64,000 nucleotides of DNA from positions 995,501-1,059,500 of the forward strand of contig NZ_CP062698.1 of the NCBI RefSeq assembly GCF_018389385.1. Reading direction: 5' to 3'. Below, one piece after another: positions 8,659-15,378 of this stretch (positions are counted from its first letter, which is position 1; every line of letters starts with the position of its first letter). This DNA comes from Anthocerotibacter panamensis C109 (lineage in GTDB: Bacteria; Cyanobacteriota; Cyanobacteriia; Gloeobacterales; Anthocerotibacteraceae). The position numbers were made by a program, and so were the translations under genes. The notes below the pieces were generated by a model. That model was not told the origin of the DNA. It saw only the letters and a program-made list of their open reading frames with translations, and ran no database searches.

Positions 8659-10881
8659 TCACAGTTGAGATGGATGACTAATATCATAGGCGAATATCAG
8701 AGCGGGAAGCTCGGCAGCCATAAGGTCACTCAAGCTTAGAGGTTCACTTTCGAGAAAAACAGGTAGGTCACTAAGGCTTGAAGGTTCATTTGTAGAGAGA
8801 ATTTCTGGATTAGTTGGCAGCGTAGTTGGGGCGGCTTGGAGGCTAGGAGACGGCTCGGGCGATGGGCTGGTTGCTAGGCGAGCCTGGAGAGTGGAGTTGG
8901 CTGGGCTAGTGAGTGTCTGAAGTGGAGGTTCAGCAACAGGTTCAACCATAGGATCAACAGGTGCGGCGGCTTTGGCTTGTAGGGTAGGGGGGGTGGAGCC
9001 TTCAATAGGAGCTTCTACGCTTGGAGCGGCTTGTAGGATCGGTGAAGGGATTTCTGCTGGGGCTTGGAGGGTGGGGACTTCGGGTTGGCGGATGGGTGTA
9101 GTTTCGGCTGGTGGAATGTCTTGTATGGATGGAGCAGTGGGGGCTGATGTGTCGGCAAGGTCCGCAAGAGCCGGTGCAGGGGTGGAGGGAGTCCATGTCA
9201 CAGGGAGATTGTCATAGGGTTCTTGAGTTCGCTGTGCGAAAGCTTGAAGCGCAGGAGTTGGTGAAGGAGAGACGACCGCAGGCGGGGGAACTATTTCAGA
9301 TGCTGGGTTGGGTTCTTCGGTGACGTTATCTGTCGTGTCAGTGGCTAACGAAGTCTGGACTATGGGCGGTGCATTGGGTACTTCCACTTCCGGTCCCGAG
9401 GCAATTGTTTCTGCACTGGTAGTGACTTCTTTCTTGGTCTGGAGGCTGGGAACTTCAGCCGGAGCGGTCAGAGCGGGTTCCGCGGTGTCGGCTGACGTGG
9501 TGTTGCTGGGCATGGCTTTGGCAGGAGTAGCCTGGAGCGTCAGTGGAATTGTCGGGGTAATGGAGGTTGTTGCAGGAAGTTCCCTAACTGGCTCCGGTGT
9601 GTCGTGGGAATCAGCTTGGAGCGCGAGTGGTGCATTGTGCAACGGAGCATCAGGAATGAGCGGTGTACCTACAACTTTGGCTTGAAGATTGGGGATATCT
9701 AGGGTAGGCGTGGAGCTATCTGAGGAGGCTTGAACCGGGCGCTCTATGGCGGAGGCTCCTGTCTCGTTAGTTACCGAGAAATCTCGCAGGGTAGTAGGTA
9801 TCGTTGGTTCTGCAAAGTTCCCTTCTTGTAGAAGAGATGGTAGGTCAAGCTCAGGGTCTACTTGACGGGTCACTATAGCAGGCGGGGTCACCGAAGGCAT
9901 CGAACGTGTTTGCAGGGCAGCCCGCGACTCAGCAAAAAAGGGCAAGTGCTCAAAGGAATAATCGGGCGGCTCGTAGCCCGCCATCTCCTTGAGGGCAATG
10001 GTCAGCGGTTGCAAGACGCCCAAGGTCTGCGTGCCGAGGGGCAGGAGAAATTGGGGGTAGAAGGGCTCGGAGGAAGGGGATTGGGCATCGGCAGTGGGCA
10101 TTTTTTGCACCGTCAGGATGGGAGATTGTAGCTGTTTCTGTCGCTCCCTTTCTTTTTTGAGGGCTTCGTCGATATACTTAACTCGTCTGGGAAAACGACT
10201 CGGAGCTTTTTTAAGAACATTAGACCAATTTTTCTTATCTTTGATTGCTTCTGCAAAATCTTCAAGATCGTTCCTCTCCATAATTGACTGTAAAAACTTC
10301 CTTGAAGAGGTAGTATAATCACCGCGATACCTAAGATCAACAACTATATCTCTTATAGCCGGGTGCAAATCATCCCATTCGGTAGTGTTGTATCTAATGT
10401 ATTCTTGCGTACCTTTCTTCTTTGCTTCCAATGAGCGCTTTCTATTCTCTGCTTGCTCAGAGCGCTTTGCTTGAGTGGCGTAGACCCTCTTTGAGTCAGC
10501 TTCTAATTCTTTATAGGAAGCAGCGAATAAGGTTTTCTGTTGAGCTGGGGTAATATCAGGAACCTTATCTTGGTTTTCATCCACGAACTTCTTGGCAGCT
10601 TTGCCCGTTAAGCCTGCGCCCTTAGCGTAATCTCCGGCTACCGTTTCTGAAAGTCCAGTATTCATTAAGTCGTTTTTGACTTTCTCCTCACTCACTTGTC
10701 CCATATCATAACCGCGTCCAATAGTTACGCCTGAAACTCCTCCAGGCCAGTGTATTTTTCTAGAATAGTAGTGGTCTTCATCTCCTTCGGCATCAAAAGT
10801 TAGCTGTCCTCGCTCAACGATAAAATCTTCCTTGTCTTGGGAAGAAGTTACATTCCGTGCTTTCTCTTTAGTGTCAGCCAT
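8659..10881 (-). CDS. CIS cargo-like muramidase (pesticin/T4-lysozyme type) with LQ-rich tail
   Basis: The start is ATG at 10881, preceded by GGAG at 6 nt; a TTG 12 codons upstream is less likely. The 740-residue product starts with a lysozyme-like domain. SGVTIGRGYDMGQ (residues ~50-62) is the signature of the pesticin C-terminal/T4-lysozyme-like family; candidate catalytic residues are E32, T53 and D59, close to pesticin spacing. Residues ~257-325 are the shared module (TVQKMPTADAQSP, YPQFLLPLGTQ, PDYSFEHLPFFAESRAALQ). The rest is a Pro/Ala-rich tail with LQA/LQTK motifs, partly copied from the giant cargo gene. There is no signal peptide, as expected for a CIS cargo rather than a Sec substrate. 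The gene lies between an XAC2610-like gene and the WG-repeat gene. Confidence 0.8.
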   Translation of the reverse strand: MADTKEKARNVTSSQDKEDFIVERGQLTFDAEGDEDHYYSRKIHWPGGVSGVTIGRGYDMGQVSEEKVKNDLMNTGLSETVAGDYAKGAGLTGKAAKKFVDENQDKVPDITPAQQKTLFAASYKELEADSKRVYATQAKRSEQAENRKRSLEAKKKGTQEYIRYNTTEWDDLHPAIRDIVVDLRYRGDYTTSSRKFLQSIMERNDLEDFAEAIKDKKNWSNVLKKAPSRFPRRVKYIDEALKKERERQKQLQSPILTVQKMPTADAQSPSSEPFYPQFLLPLGTQTLGVLQPLTIALKEMAGYEPPDYSFEHLPFFAESRAALQTRSMPSVTPPAIVTRQVDPELDLPSLLQEGNFAEPTIPTTLRDFSVTNETGASAIERPVQASSDSSTPTLDIPNLQAKVVGTPLIPDAPLHNAPLALQADSHDTPEPVRELPATTSITPTIPLTLQATPAKAMPSNTTSADTAEPALTAPAEVPSLQTKKEVTTSAETIASGPEVEVPNAPPIVQTSLATDTTDNVTEEPNPASEIVPPPAVVSPSPTPALQAFAQRTQEPYDNLPVTWTPSTPAPALADLADTSAPTAPSIQDIPPAETTPIRQPEVPTLQAPAEIPSPILQAAPSVEAPIEGSTPPTLQAKAAAPVDPMVEPVAEPPLQTLTSPANSTLQARLATSPSPEPSPSLQAAPTTLPTNPEILSTNEPSSLSDLPVFLESEPLSLSDLMAAELPALIFAYDISHPSQL
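9730..10113 (-). repeat. 384-bp direct repeat, copy A
   Basis: It is near-identical to 12964-13347 with a constant offset of 3234 bp and no indels seen. It encodes the shared module plus the first part of the linker after it. The upper boundary (10113) falls exactly at the codon where TVQKMPTADAQ begins, that is at the enzyme/module junction. Confidence 0.92.
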
Positions 10882-10922
10882 TGATTGCTCCATTAGAAAC
10901 GGTTTGCTTTTCGACAACTGAA

Positions 10923-11750
10923 TTACTTGCTCACAAAATCACCACACTTTGACAGAACACCTTTGAGTAAAGTTACTCTTGACTCAAGGTCAAAACTCGC
11001 CTCACAAACTATCTTCATTTTTCCAAATCTCCGCTCTCTCACTATTTTCGTCACATAAATAATCTGTCCATTTTTTCCAGGCCGAGCAGTTTGTTGATCA
11101 GATTTAATCAGATACAGCTTTCCATGTTTAAAGGCATAACTTTCATAGTAGTGTTCTGCGCCCGCTGAACTTGTATCCGAGGTGTCTATTTGACGAGTCT
11201 GAAAATTCGGAATAGGAGTGGATAAGTCGCTTATTTCCTTGTTAAAATCAAACCGCTTTGTTTTTGAGTTGAAAAGCCATACCTCGTAGCGCTCAAGACC
11301 TGAAGCAATTACAGAAACCAGTTTTATATCAAGATATCCATCAAAATTGTAGTCCACGGCACTAAAGTATTCAGTTTTATTCTTCCTAAATTCCTCATAA
11401 GATAGGTCAGTATCAGTGATTATCTCTTGTACAAAGGAATATGAATTTTTACCAAAAACTTTAATTGATATACCTGAGTCTTCTTCCGAGGTAGGTAATT
11501 TAAGATGGAACTGGTAAATAGGGAGCTTATTATTTATTTTGAAATTGTATATTAATGTCTCTGATTTCTGAGCTTGTGCGTTCACTTCCAGCATAGGAAT
11601 AGAAAGTAGTAGTGAAATTATCAGAACTTGGAACCAAATTGGTCTGATAATTTCTTTAAACCGTACAAGAGTAGATAGAAACATGCCGATCCAAAGCCAA
11701 GTAAATTGGAATGACTTGAAATTCTTTTTCCTCATTAGTTTAGATATCAT
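10923..11750 (-). CDS. XAC2610-like secreted lysozyme-inhibitor/immunity candidate
   Basis: The ATG at 11750 overlaps the upstream stop codon by one base (TGATG), and GGAGG lies 9 nt before it. The 275-residue product has a long N-terminus with a hydrophobic export segment (IIRPIWFQVLIISLLLS, then VNAQA). A calcium-loop-like motif VDYNFDGYLDI follows at ~132-142. This motif and the layout resemble XAC2610 of Xanthomonas, the periplasmic inhibitor encoded next to the GH19 effector XAC2609. The C-terminus (KLYLIKSD ... LLKGVLSKCGD) aligns without gaps to the fused tail of the neighbouring GH19 gene. It sits directly upstream of the lysozyme-type effector gene, a typical immunity position. Family membership is recalled, not searched. 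Confidence 0.62.
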   Translation of the reverse strand: MISKLMRKKNFKSFQFTWLWIGMFLSTLVRFKEIIRPIWFQVLIISLLLSIPMLEVNAQAQKSETLIYNFKINNKLPIYQFHLKLPTSEEDSGISIKVFGKNSYSFVQEIITDTDLSYEEFRKNKTEYFSAVDYNFDGYLDIKLVSVIASGLERYEVWLFNSKTKRFDFNKEISDLSTPIPNFQTRQIDTSDTSSAGAEHYYESYAFKHGKLYLIKSDQQTARPGKNGQIIYVTKIVRERRFGKMKIVCEASFDLESRVTLLKGVLSKCGDFVSK

Positions 11751-12646
11751 CAATATTTACCTCCACTTCGAGCAATTACTGATTTCAGAAAAACTCGCAA
11801 AGGGCCTTCTGGATTAATGATGCCTGCTTTGATTAGGACGGAGGGCCTAAGCACGGGTACTATTGCTTGATCTACATACCTTTCAAAAAGATCATATATG
11901 ACTAAGCCATCATGAGAAATCAAAACGTTATATTTACTTTGTTGAGCTTCATCTCTAAACTCTTCTGCTACACTCTCACCTTGTATATTTTTCAGTTCAT
12001 CATAAATTAAATCGTTAATTTTACTTTGGTATTTAGATCGAGATTTAAATAAATCACTGTACTTATAAATTTTGCCATTTCTTATGTTGATGGCTAGGGG
12101 ATAGTTAAAGCCGTCGGGGTGATACCCATGGCTATCGTCAAAAGCATATATATATATGCTCAATAAATCAAGTTTGTTTATTTTTATGTCATAATAAACT
12201 TTTCTAAAGTAAAGACCATCAAAAACAGATAGCTCATCAGCTTCTCCTCGTCTTTTCAAGGCTTCTTTTGTCTCTAAGGCTTTTCTGCCACACTCTTCAA
12301 CTTCCTGGTCTACAGATAGAACAGGCTCCCCTAAAGAAGCATAAATACCAATAACCTGTTGTTTCAGAAAAGTATTGAGTTTTCGCTCTACTTTCTTATT
12401 GGAGAGTCCCTTTAGTTGAGGATACTGATAAGTGTAGTGACAGAGACGATTCTTCGAGTATCGCTCCTGTTTAACCTTTACTATCTGGACGGGCTTGGCA
12501 CTTACTGAAGCTGGAAATACCAACAGAGTGACCGTCAGGAGCACAGCTATCAAGCTAAGTACCTGATGTACCAAACTCAACTTTTGCCATACAGCACCCA
12601 TAGGCACTCTAGATTGTCTTTCAACGGAATATGACTTCCAACTCAC
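11750..12646 (-). CDS. RsiV-like DUF3298/DUF4163 secreted protein B (immunity candidate)
   Basis: I take the GTG at 12646 as start. It follows GGAGG by 6 nt, overlaps the stop of the GH19 gene as GTGA, and matches the start of the paralogue at 14146-15006. The product (~298 residues) has an export segment (LSLIAVLLTVTLLVFPASVSA). The remainder looks like the PdaC/RsiV-type domain: YTYQYPQLKGLSNKKVERKLN, an EECG motif, and a late segment GKIYKYSDLF ... LVIYDLFERY typical of DUF3298. RsiV of Bacillus binds lysozyme through this domain, so a role in binding or blocking muramidases is plausible. Secretion and coupling to two muramidase genes support immunity. Confidence 0.62.
   Translation of the reverse strand: MSWKSYSVERQSRVPMGAVWQKLSLVHQVLSLIAVLLTVTLLVFPASVSAKPVQIVKVKQERYSKNRLCHYTYQYPQLKGLSNKKVERKLNTFLKQQVIGIYASLGEPVLSVDQEVEECGRKALETKEALKRRGEADELSVFDGLYFRKVYYDIKINKLDLLSIYIYAFDDSHGYHPDGFNYPLAINIRNGKIYKYSDLFKSRSKYQSKINDLIYDELKNIQGESVAEEFRDEAQQSKYNVLISHDGLVIYDLFERYVDQAIVPVLRPSVLIKAGIINPEGPLRVFLKSVIARSGGKY
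12288..12454 (-). repeat. 167-bp high-identity segment in paralogue B
   Basis: By eye it is about 95% identical to 14651-14817 with no indels, while the flanking parts of the two paralogous genes are much more diverged. This suggests recent local gene conversion or selection on the N-terminal CHYTYQYPQLKG...EECG segment. Confidence 0.85.
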
Positions 12647-12834
12647 GCCAATCCTCCACACTTTGGCAAACAACCCTCTATCAATACTACCCTATTCCTA
12701 TTGTCGAATCTTGCGTTGTAGATTACTTTTTTCCTCCTGCGCTTTCTTTCAAAGACAACTCTAGCACAGTAAAGAAGATTTCCATGTACTTCTTGTTCAA
12801 TACTCTTTTCTTCATGCCGGACTAAATATAGCGC
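12643..12834 (-). pseudogene. 3' remnant of an XAC2610-like immunity gene, fused in frame to the GH19 gene
   Basis: These 63 codons match the C-terminal end of the XAC2610-like protein: conserved are LYL, G...Y, ER, K, A-FD, RV-L, G-L-KCG. The first two thirds, including signal peptide and calcium loop, are missing. The junction lies near 12835, after the linker SSVSTPPARA. The remnant still occupies the usual immunity position after the GH19 effector, so it is best explained by deletion between effector tail and immunity gene. Confidence 0.75.
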
Positions 12835-14133
12835 AGCTCGTGCGGGCGGGGTGCTGACACTGCTTGGAACTGCGGGAATCGAACTGTCAAGCGTGGCTGA
12901 CGCATCTACCGCTTTGGCTTGAAGCGTCGGGATAGCAGGCGTGGAATTGTCCGAGAGAGCACCTTGAACCGGGCGCTCTATGGCGGAGGCTCCTGTCTCG
13001 TTAGTTACCGAGAAATCTCGCAGGGTAGTAGGTATCGTTGGTTCTGCAAAGTTCCCTTCTTGTAGAAGAGATGGCAGGTCAAGCTCAGGGTCTACTTGAC
13101 GGGTCACTATAGCAGGCGGGGTCACCGAAGGCATCGAACATGTTTGCAGGGCAGCCCGCGACTCAGCAAAAAAGGGCAAGTACTGAAAGGAATAATCGGG
13201 CGGCTCATAGCCCGCCATCTCCTTGAGGGCAATGGTCAACGGTTGCAAGACGCCCAAGGTCTGTGTGCCGAGGGGCAGGAGAAATTGGGGGTAGAAGGGC
13301 TCGGAGGCAGGAGCTTGAGCATCGGCAGTGGGCATTTTTTGCACCGTTGGGATAGGGGGCTGAACGGGTTTTTCTGGAGTAAGGTCGTACAACTTGTCAA
13401 GGTCCATATCTTTGATAAGGTCATAGTACTTCCTGGCTTTTCCGGCGAAAGAATGACCGTTTTTAGCTCCATCTCCGTTGATAATAGTCCTAGCTTTGAG
13501 AAACGCCTCGTCTAAAGCCTTATCATCCTTGATTTTAGAGCTATCCAAATAGCGCTTTAAGCTCCTCCCACCTTTTGTAAATGAGCCTTCTAACATACCT
13601 CTCGCTGCCACTTCAGCAGCAATAGCTGGGTCTTCAAGTTTTTCGGGATTTTCAGTTAGATCTACCCCTTCTAGATTAAGCTTTTTTGACCACTCTTGGT
13701 AATGAGCCCGACCTGTGACTTGGACAAAACCACGTCCTCTAAACCTATAACCGTCGCCATTTGTATAATTTTCATTTGGATTTTTATTGATAGTATTGCC
13801 AAGGTTATTTCCAGCAGCATCATATCCTCGTTGTTCTGTAACTTGACTGGGAATCCAACCCTCGCGCATGAGATTTCCAAGTTGTGCTTCCCCTTCAGCC
13901 GTAGCAAGAATATAAGCGATTTGCGCTTTATTAGTGATCCCAATTTTTTTAGCTGCTTCTATAAGGGCAGCAATTGATTTTTGAGCAATCTCACGCACCT
14001 TATTAGGTTTAGCAGAGTAGGCATTGGTAAGAAGATCTAAATTGGTTTTAGGTAAAACAGATGAAGAGACTTTTTTAACTTGCTTTCCAGGTTGTTTTTT
14101 CGCAGTTGGCTTTTTGGGTGTTTGAGGTGCCAT
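12643..14133 (-). CDS. CIS cargo-like GH19 muramidase fused to an immunity-gene remnant
   Basis: ATG at 14133 has AAAGGA about 8 nt upstream. The 496-residue product begins with a basic leader. A GH19 chitinase/lysozyme-like domain (~45-245) follows, with ATAEGEAQL (E80 the likely acid) and the motif YRFRGRGFVQVTGRAHY at 129-145. Residues 263-330 are the shared cargo module. A short Pro/Ala linker then breaks off, and the last 63 residues (from ALYLVRHEEK) align without gaps to the C-terminus of the XAC2610-like protein at 10923-11750. So the long LQ tail seen in the other cargo proteins has been replaced by an immunity-protein end. It lacks a signal peptide. It is co-transcribed with RsiV-like genes on both sides (12-bp gap upstream, 4-bp overlap downstream). 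Confidence 0.78.
   Translation of the reverse strand: MAPQTPKKPTAKKQPGKQVKKVSSSVLPKTNLDLLTNAYSAKPNKVREIAQKSIAALIEAAKKIGITNKAQIAYILATAEGEAQLGNLMREGWIPSQVTEQRGYDAAGNNLGNTINKNPNENYTNGDGYRFRGRGFVQVTGRAHYQEWSKKLNLEGVDLTENPEKLEDPAIAAEVAARGMLEGSFTKGGRSLKRYLDSSKIKDDKALDEAFLKARTIINGDGAKNGHSFAGKARKYYDLIKDMDLDKLYDLTPEKPVQPPIPTVQKMPTADAQAPASEPFYPQFLLPLGTQTLGVLQPLTIALKEMAGYEPPDYSFQYLPFFAESRAALQTCSMPSVTPPAIVTRQVDPELDLPSLLQEGNFAEPTIPTTLRDFSVTNETGASAIERPVQGALSDNSTPAIPTLQAKAVDASATLDSSIPAVPSSVSTPPARAALYLVRHEEKSIEQEVHGNLLYCARVVFERKRRRKKVIYNARFDNRNRVVLIEGCLPKCGGLA
12964..13347 (-). repeat. 384-bp direct repeat, copy B
   Basis: Partner of 9730-10113 (same length, offset 3234 bp). It encodes residues 263-390 of the GH19 cargo protein, starting exactly at TVQKMPTADAQ after the catalytic domain. 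Only scattered substitutions are seen, which argues for a recent exchange between the two effector genes. Confidence 0.92.
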
Positions 14134-14145
14134 GACTATTTCCTT

Positions 14146-15006
14146 TCAGTGAGGAGTTGATGTGGTCAAGAAAGCACGTAAGGGGCCTTTAGGGTTGATG
14201 ATACCCTCTTTGATAAGAGTAGTTTTTTTTAGCGTAGGTACTATTCCACGTCCAGCATAGCTATCAAAAATCCCATATATAGCTAAGCCTTTGGAAGAAA
14301 TCAGGATACTATATTTATCCTTCTGAAATTTGTCCCTGAACAGTTGCGCTATGTCTTCGCCCTCTGTGCGTTTTAGCTCCCAATAGATTAACTTGTTGAC
14401 TTTAAGTTGATAATTAGATCTAGGCTTAAACAAATTGCTATATTGGTAAATCTTTCCGCTTTTTGTATCGAGCAGTAAAAAGTTATTATAAATATCAGGA
14501 TGGGGTGACGCGCCGTTGTGATCGAAAGTATAAACGTAGATACTCAAAATATGATCCTCATTAAATTTTATATCATAGTTTACCCTTCTAAGATAAAGAT
14601 TGTCAGGTCCAGGAGGTTTGCTCGATTCATAGCCTTCAGCAGCCTCTTTACCACACTCTTCAACTTCCTGGTCTACAGATAGAACAGGCTCCCCTAAAGA
14701 AGCATAAATACCAATAGTTTGTTGCTTCAGAAAGGTATTGAGTTTTCGCTCTACTTTTTTGTTGGAGAGTCCCTTTAGTTGAGGATACTGATAAGTGTAG
14801 TGACAGAGACGATTCTTAGAATATCTTTCTTGCTCGACTTTTACTACCTGAACTGACTTGGCATCTACTGGTGAAGCTGGAAATACCAATAGCGTGGCTG
14901 TCAGGAGGACTGTCATCAAGCCAGCATGTCTTAAACCCAACCTTTGCCGCATAGGTGTAATAGGCACACGAATCTCTCGCCTATAGGGAAATAGCCCCCA
15001 ATTCAT
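14146..15006 (-). CDS. RsiV-like DUF3298/DUF4163 secreted protein A (immunity candidate)
   Basis: The start MNWGLFPYRRE (ATG 15006) is preceded by a run of six G at 5 nt and aligns to the start of paralogue B; an ATG five codons upstream is less likely. The 286-residue product has an export segment (LMTVLLTATLLVFPASPVDA). The same domain as paralogue B follows: CHYTYQYPQLKG, EECG, GKIYQYSNLF, LAIYGIFDSY, and GIINPKGPLRAFL. It is the first gene of the minus-strand cargo array and ends 12 bp before the GH19 gene. By context and by the RsiV-lysozyme precedent it may protect against a muramidase; direct enzymatic function is not indicated. Confidence 0.62.
   Translation of the reverse strand: MNWGLFPYRREIRVPITPMRQRLGLRHAGLMTVLLTATLLVFPASPVDAKSVQVVKVEQERYSKNRLCHYTYQYPQLKGLSNKKVERKLNTFLKQQTIGIYASLGEPVLSVDQEVEECGKEAAEGYESSKPPGPDNLYLRRVNYDIKFNEDHILSIYVYTFDHNGASPHPDIYNNFLLLDTKSGKIYQYSNLFKPRSNYQLKVNKLIYWELKRTEGEDIAQLFRDKFQKDKYSILISSKGLAIYGIFDSYAGRGIVPTLKKTTLIKEGIINPKGPLRAFLTTSTPH
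14651..14817 (-). repeat. 167-bp high-identity segment in paralogue A
   Basis: Partner of 12288-12454. It encodes the segment from the CHYTYQYPQLKG region to the EECG motif of the RsiV-like domain. Confidence 0.85.
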
Positions 15007-15378
15007 AACAACCCCCCACATTTCGGGAATACCTCTCCTATAAACATTATTATTTTACCGCTTTAGCTGAGTCGCCTAGACCTCTCTCAGCAGGCTTTAT
15101 ACGCCCCTTTTCACCCCATTAGGTTGTGGAAGGAATCAACAATAAACTGAAGGTTATAAGGCGTGTAGCGTATGGCTTCAGGAATTTCTTGAATTTCCGA
15201 CTTCACTGCTTAATGTGCTGGCATTAGCAAGCTAACTCTGCATAAAGGGAGCGGTAGAGCCTAAAAAATTTGACAACCTCTCCTAAGCCCCGGACCTAGC
15301 GCGCGTTCTCTAGCCAGGAAACCGTGCTGGGGGGCAGGAGGTGGGTTATCGTAGGAAAACTGCACTGAATGATGGTAT
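15007..15378. other. divergent intergenic region between the cargo array and aspS
   Basis: These 372 bp hold no convincing gene. They must contain promoters for both directions. On the plus strand a TTGACA occurs at 15270-15275, without a good -10 at the right distance. On the minus strand an AT-rich block (taaaataataatg in that orientation) lies about 35-45 nt before the first cargo-array gene and could be a -10 element. A short direct repeat GAATTTC-TT-GAATTTC lies near 15180-15200. Confidence 0.4.

Noticed and set aside
7278..8687. Longer start (8687) for the WG-repeat gene
   Set aside because: It overlaps the upstream cargo gene, lacks a ribosome site and would bury the signal peptide; ATG 8639 has AAGGAG.
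15270..15275. TTGACA as aspS promoter
   Set aside because: No convincing -10 at 16-18 bp; listed only as a remark in the intergenic entry.
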